DNA from: Heterocephalus glaber
Taxonomy: Eukaryota; Chordata; Mammalia; Rodentia; Bathyergidae
Assembly: GCF_000247695.1 (NCBI RefSeq)
Contig: NW_004624730.1
Span: forward strand, 36,424,987 to 36,488,986
Reading direction: 5' to 3'
DNA: 64,000 nucleotides
In this document: positions 34,524 to 47,185 of the stretch, piece by piece
Layout of the letters: the number at the start of each line of letters is the position of its first letter
Position numbering within the stretch: the stretch's first letter is position 1
The notes under the pieces: model-generated
Told to the model about the DNA's origin: nothing
The model's database searches: none
Seen by the model: only the letters and a program-made list of their open reading frames with translations
Position numbers and translations under genes: made by a program

Positions 34524-35268
34524 NNNNNNNNNNNNNNNNNNNNNNNNNNNNNNNNNNNNNNNNNNNNNNNNNNNNNNNNNNNNNNNNNNNNNNNNNNNNN
34601 NNNNNNNNNNNNNNNNNNNNNNNNNNNNNNNNNNNNNNNNNNNNNNNNNNNNNNNNNNNNNNNNNNNNNNNNNNNNNNNNNNNNNNNNNNNNNNNNNNNN
34701 NNNNNNNNNNNNNNNNNNNNNNNNNNNNNNNNNNNNNNNNNNNNNNNNNNNNNNNNNNNNNNNNNNNNNNNNNNNNNNNNNNNNNNNNNNNNNNNNNNNN
34801 NNNNNNNNNNNNNNNNNNNNNNNNNNNNNNNNNNNNNNNNNNNNNNNNNNNNNNNNNNNNNNNNNNNNNNNNNNNNNNNNNNNNNNNNNNNNNNNNNNNN
34901 NNNNNNNNNNNNNNNNNNNNNNNNNNNNNNNNNNNNNNNNNNNNNNNNNNNNNNNNNNNNNNNNNNNNNNNNNNNNNNNNNNNNNNNNNNNNNNNNNNNN
35001 NNNNNNNNNNNNNNNNNNNNNNNNNNNNNNNNNNNNNNNNNNNNNNNNNNNNNNNNNNNNNNNNNNNNNNNNNNNNNNNNNNNNNNNNNNNNNNNNNNNN
35101 NNNNNNNNNNNNNNNNNNNNNNNNNNNNNNNNNNNNNNNNNNNNNNNNNNNNNNNNNNNNNNNNNNNNNNNNNNNNNNNNNNNNNNNNNNNNNNNNNNNN
35201 NNNNNNNNNNNNNNNNNNNNNNNNNNNNNNNNNNNNNNNNNNNNNNNNNNNNNNNNNNNNNNNNNNNN
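34524..35268. other. Assembly gap (745 N)
   Basis: A run of N inside the sense L1. The L1 reads up to the RT region on the left and resumes in the ORF2 C-terminal third on the right. The missing L1 stretch should be roughly 0.8 kb by comparison with ORF2, close to the gap length. Long open frames drawn across it are artefacts. Confidence 0.99.
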
Positions 35269-36725
35269 TACTGGCAAAGAAACAGACCTGAGGATCAATG
35301 GAATAGATTAGAAGATGCAGAAACAACTCCAGACATACTCAGCTACCTCATCTTTGACAAAGAAGCCAAACACTCTCACTGAAAGAAAGATAGCCTCTTT
35401 AATAAATGGTGTTGGAAAAACTGGATTTCAGCTTGTCAAATATGAAAACTAGAGCCCTATCTTTCACCATGCACTAAACTAAAATGGAAGTAGATTAAAG
35501 ATATAAATATTAAAACAGAAACACTAAACTTGCTGGAAGACAAGTTAGGTAGAACTCTCAAAGACATCGGCATAGGAAAGGACTTTATGAACAAATCCTC
35601 AGTAGCATGGGAACTAGCACAAAGAATCAACAATTGGGATCTCATCTTATTAAAAAGCTTCTGCACTGCAAGAGAAACTACCAACAGAGCTAAGAGACAA
35701 CCTACAATGTGGGAAAAAATTTTACCAGCTATTCATCAGACAAAGGTCTACCATCTAGAATATATAAAGAACTCAGAAAAAGCAGACCTCCCAAATATAA
35801 AGACCCAATTCAAAAATGGGGATCTGAAATGAACAGACATTTCTCAGACAAAGAAGTAAATGCATCAAATAAATATATGAAAAAATCTTCAACATCACTG
35901 GTTATTTGAGAGATGCAGATGAAAACAGCACTGATATTCCATCTCACCCCAGAAAGAATGGCTGCTATCATGAAATCAACCAGTAACAAATGCTGGCGGG
36001 GTTGTGGGGAGAAAGGAACCGTTCTTCATTGTTTGTGGGAGTGCAGGCTGGTGCAACCAATGTGGAAATCTATATGGAGATACCTTAAACAACTAGAATT
36101 GGAAGTCCCATTTGACCTAGCTATTCCCCTGCCGGGTATCTTCCCAAAAGAATTGAAAGAATCATACCACAGTGATATATATATATGCACCCGTGTTTAT
36201 AGCAGAACATTTCATAATTGCTAAAACTTGGAAAGAGCCCAACTGCCCATCAGCTGGAGATTGGATAAAGATGTGGGTTTGTTTGTTTTTTTACAAAATG
36301 GAGTACTACTCAACCATAAAGAATGAGAAACTAGAGACATTTATAGCTAAGTGGATGTACATTGAGGCCATACTCTTAAGTGAAATAAATAGGACACACG
36401 TGTAAAAACTGAATAATTTCTCTGGTGTGAAAAACTAGAATGTAAATAAGAATCAAAACGTATAATTGATATTGTGAAATAGGCAGAAAATGTCTAAAGG
36501 AATAGGGGAAGTGGGAGGGGAAGGGGAAAGGGAAGAAGGGAAAAGAAAAAATTTGAGAAAAGGAAAATCATGGAAACAAAGTCTTTGTAAATAGGGAAGG
36601 GTGGAGGAGATGAAGAGAGGGCAGGGGAATGAGGAAAAAGTAAGAACCAAGATCCCAATGATGAATGTAACTGTATTGTATACCTAAAATGTACCCATAA
36701 ACTAAATGGAAAAAAATAGCCTGTT

Positions 36726-38000
36726 ATTTTCCTCTAAGACATAAAAATTTTGTCACATTGTGCTTTATCATCAGTAATTCTGTATGTGTTTGTGAAAGAG
36801 TGATTTTTCTCTTCAAATTAACAGATAGCTGTCCTGGCATCATTTATTGATCTAAATTGTAAGGCCACCTCTGTTATAAATGAAGTTTTCATATGTATAA
36901 AGAGCTGCATCTGTATGTATTTTTAGACTATTTGTCTGTCTGGTCCAATTTGTGGTACTATATGCCTTTAATATTGCTACACACATAGTAAGTTATATTA
37001 TCTGGAAGTACGAGTCTCTATCTTCTCTTGCTCCTTCTCTTCTTGCTCCTGCTCTTTCCTCTTCATTTTTTTCTTAGCTGTCTTTTCCTTTACTATTAAT
37101 TTGAAGAAGGGCTTGACAAGCTGTTGGGATTTTTATTGAAATTGCATCACATTTATTGATCAATTTGGGGAGAACTGATATATTCAAGATATTAGGTGTT
37201 ACCATGGTAAATATGTCTCTGTGTTTAGGGTTTTTTACAAGTTCTTAATTATTCAGCAACTTTCAAGTGATAACCATTAAGAAAATGAAAACCACAGTCT
37301 GACAAGCACAAGGAACTGAATTCTGCCAATGACCATGTGATTAGACCAAGGACCCTGAGCTCCAGCAGAGAAAAGAAGCAGGGCTTCATCTTGATTTTGG
37401 CCTTGTGAAACTCTGAAGACATAGAAGGTTTCTGACCCACAGCACTGTGAGAGAAGTATGTATTGTTTTATGTGCCATATTTATGGTAATTTGTTACCTG
37501 GCAACAGAAAGCAAATACTTGTGTAAACACTGATATTACCTGCAATTGATGGCACAATCGTTTCTTCCTTTCAACACTCATATATTTAGTATTTGTTTCT
37601 GATCTTATCGTGGTGTCTAAACTCTTGGGTTAAACAAAAGAGATGATATTGAAAAATTTTGAAATTTTCTTGACTCTAAAGTTTCATCATTAAATATATG
37701 TTTTTATAATCTTTGAGAGGACATCTTTTACTTTCCCTTTCTATTTAGCTAAGGGTTTATTTTCTAATTAGAAATGAATTTAAAGTTGTCACATATATTT
37801 TCTGAATCTATTTAAATAATGATATATTTTTCTTTTTTTACTGTAAGTTGGCTCCTACATTGACAGATATCCTGACATTAAACCACCATTTCATTCTGGG
37901 AATAAACTTTACATTTTAAAACAAAAATTCAATAAATTAATTTGATAATATTTTGTTAAAGATATTTATCACTTGCCTTCAAAGATGTGGCAAAACCATC
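36726..38000 (-). mobile_element. Old L1M antisense, right remnants
   Basis: Continues the L1M split by the younger L1. The complement of ORF2 is seen in pieces (TGTTGGGATTTTTATTGAAATT near 37120, TTTCATTCTGGGAATAAAC near 37890). Fragmented, with about 37250-37610 not clearly assignable. Confidence 0.6.
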
Positions 38001-38024
38001 AATTTATTGCTTCTCCTTACCCCT

Positions 38025-38680
38025 TTTAAATAAACTATTTTTAGAGTAGTTTTCAGTTCACAGAAAGACTGAGTGGAAGGTACAGAATTTCCATATGCCC
38101 TCAGCCCCCAAATGCATAGACTTTTCCACTGCAAAGTCCTTCATGTACCAGAGTGATTCCCTTATTACAGCTGATGAGCCTTCACTGGCTTATCTTTATC
38201 AACTGGAGAGCATAATTGACACTGGGATTCACTCTTGGTGCTGTACATTTTCTGGGTTTGAACAAATGCAGAATGATATGTATCCACCATTGTAATATTA
38301 CATACAATAGTTTTACTGGCCTGGAAACCCCCTATGTTCTGCATATTCATTCCTCCTTCCTCTCTAACCCCTGAACATCACTGACCCTTTTGTTGTCACT
38401 AAAATTTTGCCTTTTCCATAATGTCATATATGGTGTTCTAACTATTGTTGGAGTCATATAGTATGTAGCTTTTTCAGATTAGCTTCTTTTACTGGGTAAT
38501 ATGGATTTAAATTTTCACCATGTTGTTTTGGGGCTTGATAGCATATTTCTCTTTAGTGTTCAGTAACATTCTGTTGTCTGGATGTACCACAGTTTATCCA
38601 TTTGCTTACCAAAGGATATTCTGGGTGCTTGTTATATTTAATTTTCATATATAATGTTATTGATTTGTACCATTTTCCCT
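38025..38680 (-). mobile_element. L1M 3' end, antisense
   Basis: Strong match by eye to the complement of an old L1M 3' region: TTTTCAGTTCACAGAAAGAC, CACTCTTGGTGCTGTACATT, TATCCACCATTGTAATATTA, GGATGTACCACAGTTTATCC. The short open frame at 38095 lies within it and is not a gene. Confidence 0.85.
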
Positions 38681-39129
38681 TTATTATTGACTAGTTTTGT
38701 GAGCATTTTATCTAACAAGTCTTTGCTGAGTCACTTTCAGATTTTATTAAATCTATTTTTTAGTTATCTTTGTTTTTTATTCCACTCATTTCTCTTTTTT
38801 TTGGTACCAGGGATCGAACTCAGGACCTTGCACTTGTGAGACAGGACCGGAACCACTGAGCTAAATCCCCAGCCCTCCACTCATTTCTGTTCTTACATTT
38901 ATTATTAGTTCCTTCCTTGGACTTTATTTTCTTTATTAATTGTATTTTAAAGTTTTTTTCTCTTTTCTAATATATCTAAGTTTTTTCTTTATGTTTTGCA
39001 TCAGTCACATTCCATATAATAAGTAGGATTTTCTTGGTATCCATTTCTAAATATTTTATAATTTTAAATGATTTATTTTTAACTCATGAAATATTTTTTA
39101 AAAAATGTTTCTTATTTTTTATGTGTTTT
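38681..39129 (-). mobile_element. L1M antisense, further AT-rich remnant
   Basis: AT-rich sequence such as CTTACATTTATTATTAGTTCC and TATATCTAAGTTTTTTC resembles the complement of the L1 ORF2 RT region. It is interrupted by an ID SINE. Assignment is tentative. Confidence 0.45.
38794..38875 (-). mobile_element. ID-type SINE
   Basis: GGTACCAGGGATCGAACTC, CTTGCACTTGTGAGACAGG, then GAGCTAAATCCCCAGCCC. Perfect 13-bp target duplication TCCACTCATTTCT (38781-38793 and 38876-38888). Confidence 0.95.
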
Positions 39130-40605
39130 TATTTTGGGAACCAGAAGACACCCAGATAAGCAAAAGAAATCCTGGGTGACAATAGTGCATCACAGTCCCA
39201 CATTTCAAGTTATAAAGCTCCAATGATAAAAACAACATGGTACTGGCACAAAAACAGATGCATGGATCAATAGAACAGAATAAAAGATGCAGAAACAACC
39301 CCACATACATTCAGTCATCTGATCTTTGACAAAGCAGCCAAAAGCAAACCTTGGAGAAATGACAGCTTCTTTAACAAATGGTTCTGGGGAAACTGGTTAC
39401 ACACATGCAGACGATTGACTCTAAAACCGTATCTCTTACCACATACCAAACTAAAATAAAAAAGGATTAAAGACCTGAATATTAAAACAGAAACACTTAA
39501 TGTGCTAGAAGATAAAATAGGTAAATCTCTTGAAGACATAGGTACAGATAAGAACTTTCTAAACAGAAGCATAATTGCACATGAAATAGCATCAAGAATC
39601 AAGAAATGAGATTAAATTAAATTTAAAAGCTTCTGCACAGCAAAGGAAATAACCAACAGAGTAAACAGATAACCTAAAGAATGAGAAAACATTTTGTCAG
39701 CTACTTCTCAGACAGAGGACTAATATCTAGAATATATAAAGAACTAAAAAAAAAACCTCAGCCCCCCCAATAAAAGACCCACTCAAAAAATGGGCAACTG
39801 AAATGAATAAAAAACTTCTTAGAAGTGGCCAATAAATACATGAAAAAATGTTCATCTTTGACCATCAGAGAAATACAAATTAAGACAACACTGAAATTTC
39901 ATCTTTCTCTAGAAAAAAATGGCAATCATCAAATAATAACAATAATAGCAAATGCTGGTGAGGCTGTGGGAAAAAAGAAACCCTTCTAATTTGTTTGTGG
40001 GAATCTAAACTTGTGCAACCAGTATGGGAATTCCTCAAAAAACTAAAACTAAAAATTCTATTTGACCCAGCTATCCCTTTCTAGATATCTTCCTGAAAGA
40101 GTTAAAGACATACTGCAGTGCTACATACATACTCATGTATATAACAGCACAATTCATAATAACTAAATCTTGGAAGCAGCCTATATGTCTGCAGATGAAT
40201 GGATAAAGAAAAACAGATGAATGGATAAAGAAAATATGGTATTTATATGCAATGGAATACTACTCTGCTATAAAGAAGGATAAATTTGAGTCATTTATAG
40301 GAAAAGAGATGTACCTCAGGATCTGTTAAATAAATTAGATCAGACACACAGCTTAAATATAGCATAGCTTCTTTTATATTAGAAAACCAAAGTATAAATA
40401 ACTTAAAGAGCAAAATAAAATATAGTCAATAGGAAACAAGGAGCTAGGTCTTTTGCAAATTGGAAGCAGGCCTAAAGAGGGAGAGATGGGGAGGAGGGAA
40501 AGGGAAGAGAAATAAAAATAATTAAGATATGTACACATACCAGCCCTCCAAAATGAATGTGATCATTAAGTACTGTAAATATGTACTAATAAAGAAAAAA
40601 CCCAA
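39130..40605 (+). mobile_element. L1, 5'-truncated, sense
   Basis: ORF2 C-terminal third and 3' UTR: ACATGGTACTGGCACAAAAAC, GACCTGAATATTAAAACAG, CAAATGCTGGTGAGGCTGTG, CTACTCTGCTATAAAGAAGG, a purine-rich 3' UTR near 40480-40510, and an end near GTACTAATAAAGAAAAAAC. A 24-bp unit (CAGATGAATGGATAAAGAAA) is tandemly duplicated at 40192-40235. More diverged than the 31-36 kb L1. Sequence at 40606-40740 is probably another L1 scrap. Confidence 0.88.
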
Positions 40606-40878
40606 CCTTCCCAATACCATTTACAATACTACTTAAAAATGAAACGCTTAAAAATATAGCAAAACATATACAAAAGCATATCCAGAAAGCTAAGAAACCA
40701 CGTGGAAAAAATTAAAATCTAAGTAAAGAGGAAAATACATTCCTTCCATCGTGCTCAGTCAGTGGTTGATTTTTGTAAAATTTCAACTTTTGTGAATATT
40801 TCAAGTGTGACAGAAAAAAATATCCTTAATGTTGAGCACCTGGTTCAGTTGTGTTAAGTTTTTGAAGTCTTACTTTTT

Positions 40879-40958
40879 TTTTTGGTACCGTGGATCGAAC
40901 TCAGGTTCTTGCGCTTGCACAGCTGGCGGCGAAACCACTGAGCTAAACCCCCGGCCCC
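40879..40958 (-). mobile_element. ID-type SINE
   Basis: GGTACCGTGGATCGAACTC, CTTGCGCTTGCACAGCTGG, GAGCTAAACCCCCGGCCC. Perfect 16-bp target duplication TGAAGTCTTACTTTTT (40863-40878 and 40959-40974). Confidence 0.95.
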
Positions 40959-42364
40959 TGAAGTCTTACTTTTTGTTCAGTGTGCTTACAGGGTAATTGT
41001 CTTTTTTTAGATTTCGGGAGATTTTTTTGAGGGGTGTCTCAGATTAGCTCTCAATCTGTGTTTTTGATCCAAACTCCTGGTTCTGAGAAAAATGTAAATG
41101 TCAGTCTCGTTCTCATAAGCGGAGTCAGTTTGGGTGTTTGATTTCACTTGAAAAGTTACTCTTTTTCCCTCCAGAAACAGGTGGATGACAAACTCTTTTG
41201 GTAGCCACAGTGTATGTGTGGGAAACATGTATGTTTATGTGTATAGTTTTTCTAGGTTCCTTTTCAAAGACGAGCGTCATAGATGTAAAACTTGTGCTGC
41301 ATTCATTAGCAGTTTGAGAGGCCAACCTCAAATACTTGATTGGATGCTAGAGATGTTCCAATTACAAGAAATGTGTGTGTGTGTTTGCAATAATATAAGC
41401 TTATTTTTTCATTATAGCATATAATGTAGCACCTATTTCCACCTCTGCTTTTGAACTTGATAGAAAGACATTAATCATACTCTGTATTTTAAAATGTTCA
41501 TTCAATCGACTGCAGTCATTAATTAGGTCACTCAGAGCTATCTGAAGTAATTTATTCTGTACTTGGGAAATTAGGACCTGAAAGGAATTTCTTATCATCA
41601 CTTTGTGCCACTTTCTGCAGAAGCTGAGATCAGCTGTGACTAAGCCAGGGTTGGCTGTGCACCAGTGGTTTGAGGATTTTCCTTCTTCAAAAAAAATGAT
41701 TTTATAATATGTGGCAGAGAGACTGTCCAATTTTCTGTACTATAGTATTACACATCACATTTTACTGAGCTGATTGCAATTTATAGTCCATCTTCACAGA
41801 TGAATGAAAACTTGATAGGCCTTAAATTGGAAATATAATCCTTCAAAATGAAGAAACAAAAGTAAACTACAGTATTTGGAGTAAGTAGGATTAGAGTGGC
41901 ATAATGTCTTTTTTTAAATGTGTAAAAACAAGAGCTCCCTTTGGCTTCTTGATGAAGGCAAGTCATCTTAAAAACTCAAATATTTGACTTTAATCTGTAG
42001 CAATGATGTGCGTTTAATTTACTTAATCCACCATGGCTGTGAATGAAATTGCTTTTTGACTCACATATTTTCCCAGGACCTGAAAAGGGGATAGGTGGAT
42101 GCTCTCCCTGGAGGCGGCCAAAGATATCCCGTCCCTCCAGGCCACCCCCATCCTCTACTAGCTCATCTTCTTCTAACTCACAGCAGTACCTTGTGACTTT
42201 GACCAACGTTACACAACATTATTTCTGGCCACATGATTCATCTTTAAAATAATTATTTTTGGTGTTTGAGAGGTGGGATTGTTTATGCTAACTGTAGCTT
42301 TAATCATAACACTGCGCATAGTGAGTGCTCAAGAAACCAGTTCAGAAAGCAGAAACACTACCAG

Positions 42365-42500
42365 TGGGTGCTAATGTTTCCCAAGCATTGGACATGTGTC
42401 AGGTGCCTGGCTGAGCGATGGGATCACATTTAATCTTCGGGCCAATTCTGTAGGGAGAGAGCAGTTTGTTCATCCGGAAACTCTGAGCTGGGTAAGGTTT
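42365..42500 (+). repeat. MIR fragment
   Basis: CAAGCATTGGACATGTGTCAG, then GATCACATTTAATCTTCGGG and GTTCATCCGGAAACTCTGAG. Confidence 0.65.
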
Positions 42501-44217
42501 GACTCCTCATTAACTGTTGCTTTACTGGCTTACCTTCTCCAGATGATTTATTTTGTTGTTACTCCATACCCTTGAAATGGAAGCCAATTTGATTGCCTTG
42601 TAGGCTAGTTCTTGAAGGTATAAAAATGATTTTATTATATTTAATCATAATAATGTTTCTTTTTTTCATTGACAATGTGTCTGAATAGAGCAGACATACT
42701 TAGGTCACCTTCTACCCTTGTGACCAACATGAAAACTGTAAGAAACAATTCCTTAGCTATAAAAGAAAATTAATTCATGCAATAAATGAACAAATGACCG
42801 AAACTATAGTTTCTGGTTCACAAAATGCCATGTGATGGCGGAGAATATGAACTTTGAGATTAGATTCAAAATAGCCTCTTGCTGCTTACTGATGACATCA
42901 TCCCAAGCACAAGCTCTCAGCTTCAGTCACCCTTAGAAAAGAGAGAAGAGAAAAAAATGTTGGTGATCAGTGAAATTTCAGGTTATAAGAAAAGTGGGCT
43001 ACAGCAAGATGATATATTAGGAACACTATTGAGACTGCAAGTCCTTAAAGACACAAACTTTCACCTTAGCACAGGTAACAATGAAGAGTAGTGGGACACT
43101 TCATCCGTTGTAGCAGACACTTCTGCCCAGTGTTAGCAGGCTATAGTGGCACAAGCTTCTTGCCCCTCCATAATTCGGCTGTGTTACGTTGGAAGTAGCA
43201 GAGCTTGGCTGTGTTCACTCCCAGTCAAGTCCAACTAACTCCAACTAAATTCTCCCCTCTGAATTAACTTTGTTCTCTTCAGCAAAGATATGCTTGTGCC
43301 CTCATTCTACAGTCCTGCCTGCTTGATACTTGTTTTCAGCAGGTGTCCCAAGGTCTGCCCAGCTTCCCCCCTCCCACACTTGTAATGAATAAATACTGGA
43401 TGGCCTGGGAGACCTTTGTCTTTGCTGCCCAGAGCAGTTTAGATCAGCTTAAGACTCAGTTTCTCTCAAGTCTCTTGTCTGTGTGTTTTTTCTGTTTCCC
43501 ACTTTCCTATCTCTCAGATGTTGTACTGGCTTGCAGGAGACCAGGACCCCTGCAGGGGTCTCTGGTAACATCCCCTTTTCCTTCCCTATAATCTGTCACT
43601 CTGTCTTATGTACAACTGCTGCTCAGAATTTGGCCTCTATAAGGAACCATGACCCCTTGGAGGAAGCTGATTCCCTGTCTTGAGCACAAAATACCTCAAG
43701 ACTGATCTGGAGCAAAGCAAGAATAATTTCAAGGACTTCAGGGGCCATGCTGAAACAACACAGGAGGCCACCTAGAGAAGTTTCCACTTGCCTTTGGACT
43801 ATGAGCATCCCAAAGAAAATGATTGCTATAGGTTATTGGAATAGTTGAGTTTATAAAGTACTTATAATATTTAAGAAGAAAAATTAATATAAAGTGAACA
43901 AAAGGACATTAGAAGAGTAAATGCATTATCGTGTGTTTAATTTTGCATTTGTTGTAGGAAGTAGAACAGTAGTGCATGCAGGCTTTTTATTTATTTTTGT
44001 TTCTTCTTTTGGGCTGTGTCTACTGACAGCATAGGGTGTGTGGGGGGTGCACTTGTTTCTTCTGGATGCAGAGAGAAGGGTTTGGTGCTGGCCCTGACAG
44101 GGCTGGGCTCCCAGTGGATGGGACAGTGGGGTTCCATCTTCCTGCAGGGCAGTGGTGGCCCTGGAGGGTGATCTGGTAGCCTTGCACAGGTGGTGGCTGT
44201 GTACTCTGATAACTCTA

Positions 44218-44450
44218 CTGTAGTAGTTTTAACGTATGCCCCCAAATCCATGTGTTGGAAACCTAATCCCCAGTGCAGCGGTGTTGGCGTGCCCTTGCCC
44301 TCTCTGGCTCTGTCACCATGAGATGCCTCCTACCATGTGGTCTTCAATCTTGGGCTTCCCAGCCTCCAGAACCAAAAGCCAAATAAACTTCTCCTTGTTA
44401 TTTACCCCGTCTGTGCTGTTCTAATATAACAACACAAAACTGACTAAAAT
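44218..44450 (+). repeat. MaLR-type (MST/MLT1) LTR, internally shortened
   Basis: AGTTTTAACGTATGCCCCCAA, TGTTGGAAACCTAATCCCC, then GGGCTTCCCAGCCTCCAGAAC, AAATAAACTTCTCCTTG, and an end near GACTAAAATA. Confidence 0.75.
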
Positions 44451-45041
44451 AATCACTCTCCATTTTGTTTTCTGGCCAGAATGGTGGTGGCCAGCATGGT
44501 TCCCGCTGTGTTAATCTTGGGGTGGGGGTCTTCTTCCCCTTGCTGTTCCTCCAGCACTCAAGTGTCTGTGTTAAGCTCCTTATGTCTGACATACCTGTGT
44601 GGGACTGGCGTTCCTGACTGGACACCTATTAAAACTGCCTGCCTGCTTCTTCTTTAGGCTTGCAATATTTATATAATCCTGGGAAGGCATCAAAATAAAT
44701 AGGCCTCCTCTACATTTTTTTTTCCTCTAAATTTTTGTATAAACTTGAGTAGGCTTAAAAAGTAAGGAGAATTAGGAAATGAATTGAGTTGATCTTTTAG
44801 AATAGTTTTAAGGGTTTTGTAAACCCTGTCTGCATTTGAAGTGTTAACAATTTAAACTAAATTTTAATTGCAACTTAAATTAGAAAAAATTTAAGTTTAT
44901 GGTCATTACTTGGATGTATAAGAAAATTTGATTTTTAAGGTTTTAAAAATTAAACTTGTAGGTTTAAAATTGAATATTAAAATACAAATAACAGTGAGTA
45001 TTATTTTCTATGTAAGTCCTTTAAGTATAAAAAATGTAATT

Positions 45042-45044
<3 letters not shown>

Positions 45045-45080
<36 letters not shown>

Positions 45081-45085
45081 TATGT
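45045..45085. repeat. (TG)n microsatellite
   Basis: TG run of about 30 bases, with TATG interruptions at the right. Confidence 0.95.
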
Positions 45086-45616
45086 GCACGTGCACATGGT
45101 TGGGGTGGTGTTTGTAAATATTAAAGAAATTATGATCTGAAAACCAGGAAATAAATTCTCTCATCAAATCAGTGAACCCTTTTAAAGTGCTGTGTGGCCC
45201 CTCCTGGGTATGAGGGTTACCTTTTCTAAAGCTGTGGGGCAACAGCTCTCTTCTCTCCATGGGTCTGGTGGAGAACCAGCATCTCTGAAGCATGGACCCT
45301 CTGATGTCAGATGCTGACAACTACATCTCACTGTTGAAAGAGCTGCTGGGAATCTTCCCTATGGGCCAAACACAGATACTGTGCAAGAAGAAAAAAACTC
45401 AAGACTTTGTCAAAAGTCTCAGCCAGAAGATGAGAGAGGTCAAGCAATGCAGAAGAAGTCATGCTCTGTTGGGGTGGGAGAGTAACCCTTGAAGGGGAGC
45501 CTTGGCCTAGAGACAGGCAGTTTGTAGTGGGTATGGTGGAAAAACCAATTCCCAGGAGCCATGATGGATTTCAGCCCTGGCCAGACATAGTGCAAGATTT
45601 ACATTCTGGAGATTTG

Positions 45617-45757
45617 CTTGGCATGGTGACATGCACCTGTAGACCTAACTTCTTAGGAGGCTGAGGCAGGAGAATGATTTAACCCCAAAAGTTGGAGTCT
45701 AGTGTGGGTAACATCATGAGACTCCATCTCAAAACAAACAAATAAGCAAACAAAAAT
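45617..45757 (+). mobile_element. B1-like (7SL-derived) SINE
   Basis: TGGCATGGTGACATGCACCTG (A-box region), GGAGGCTGAGGCAGGAGAA, CATCATGAGACTCCATCTC and an A-rich tail with AACAAACA units. Confidence 0.82.
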
Positions 45758-46324
45758 GATACATTATGGGGATTTCCCTTTCCTCTTTTAGTTACTCTAG
45801 AACCCAGTGGACCATAGCTTTGAAAAAGTAGGTCCTGGGCCTGGTAGCGTCAGTAACCCCAGGTTTATCATATGTTTGCTATTTGGCAGTGCAACTTTGT
45901 CTTGACTATTTTTGAACTTGTGTCTTCCATGATGACTCCACATAAGTTGAGAAGAAAAAACCACTTTACAGTGATCAAAGCAAAGATGGGGTGGTTATTT
46001 CAGAGAAAAGGAGGGTTTGTATGCGTCAGCTATGCAGAGAGCTTCTTGAAGAATGAGTTAATACAACTGCAGTTGGCTGATCTTCATTCAGGTGAGATTA
46101 CTGGGTCCCCATTAGTATTACAAGTTTATGATTATTTTCTCTCTTCTTGGGGGAAAGCAATGCAAGAATTAAAACAATCAAAATTCATTGTTAAGTTCTA
46201 GAAAGCAAATGGAAGAGAAACATTTACTATATTTGAGATAGAAAAGTGCATGATTACATCTTGTGCTGGAGCAAGGAGTGAACCCAAGTATTACATTTAT
46301 AAAGGATGATATGTACAATTTACT

Positions 46325-46767
46325 CATGTGTAAGCATTGTAGAGAGACTGAGGTGTACCTGTGCCAGCTATTGGGAAATAACAGGGTGAGCAAAACAGAC
46401 ATGGGCCTTGCCCTTATAGAGATCACAGCTTAGTGGGGGAGGAAGACATTAATCAAATAATCATACATGTAACTGGGTAATTGCATATTGTGATGAATTC
46501 TTGTGGGAAAGGCCCTTTGTTCTGAGAGATGTAAACTCATCTGGAAGGGGAGGTTTATAGAAGAATAGTCCTTTCAGCTGAAGCATGACTGTTAGACAAG
46601 GAAAAGGGGTGGGAGGGAGAGTGTTCCTGGCAGAGGGAACAGCTTGTGCAGTGTTCCATCGTGGGACGGTGCTGTCTGGTATGTTTGAGGAACTTACAGA
46701 AGGCAGCTGCAGGAAATGGAAGATTAAGTGGGCAAGGGGTAGCATTGGCAACTACCAGCTTCTAAAT
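46325..46767 (+). repeat. L2 fragment (left part)
   Basis: Extended match by eye to L2: GAGCAAAACAGACATGGGCC, TTATAGAGATCACAGCTTAG, GTGTTCCTGGCAGAGGGAAC, TATGTTTGAGGAACTTACAG. It is interrupted by a MaLR LTR and resumes at 46986. Confidence 0.8.
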
Positions 46768-46985
46768 GTTTGTGTTCCTCTTTCTTCTAAATTCATATGT
46801 TGAAACCTAATTACCCAAAGACCTCTGTCTATGAGGAAGGAAGCCCTGGGAAGACACCAAATCTGCTGCTGCCTTGATCTAAGACTTCCTTGTCTCCTCC
46901 ACAACTGTGATCAATAAATTTCTATTGTTTGTAAATTATCCAGTCTAAGATATTTTGTTGGAGGAACCCGAATGCGCTGACATAT
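46768..46985 (+). repeat. MaLR-type LTR inserted in L2
   Basis: AAATTCATATGTTGAAACC, CTGCCTTGATCTAAGACTTC, CTGTGATCAATAAATTTC, ending near GCGCTGACATA. Confidence 0.75.
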
Positions 46986-47185
46986 ACCAAGTCCCAGAGA
47001 CCCTATTGGGATTTGACCTTTGTTCTAATAGTGATGTGAGGTCACTGAAATCTTTAAGAAAAGATGTGATGTGATCAGATTGTATTGAAAGGTTTATTCT
47101 GGCTGCTCAGCTGCTGAAGTGTGGTTACAGGCAGAAGGATGCTGGAGGCTCAGGGAAGGGGTCTGGCAGTGCTGGGCATTTATTC
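46986..47185 (+). repeat. L2 fragment (right part)
   Basis: Resumes the L2: GATGTGATGTGATCAGATTG, then GTTTATTCTGGCTGCTCAGC. Confidence 0.75.

Larger units (their letters stand above)
31005..36711 (+). mobile_element. L1 element, sense, with nested insertions and assembly gap
   Basis: A 5'-truncated rodent-type L1, from near the start of ORF2 to the 3' tail, flanked by the 14-bp target duplication AAAAATAGCCTGTT (30991-31004 and 36712-36725). Visible ORF2 landmarks are endonuclease sequence (31070-31550 and 33140-33570), the fingers region (KSPGPDGFTADFY, about 34050), the RT region [15 protein letters not shown] (about 34420), and the C-terminal [14 protein letters not shown] zinc-like motif (about 35990). 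The 3' UTR has a purine-rich tract (36490-36640). It is interrupted by an antisense L1 (31556-33127), an ID SINE (34130-34212) and a run of N. Frameshifts and stops show ORF2 is dead. Confidence 0.92.

Noticed and set aside
34341..35326. Open frames of 265-316 codons
   Set aside because: They consist mostly of N across the assembly gap. Only the L1 ends are real sequence.
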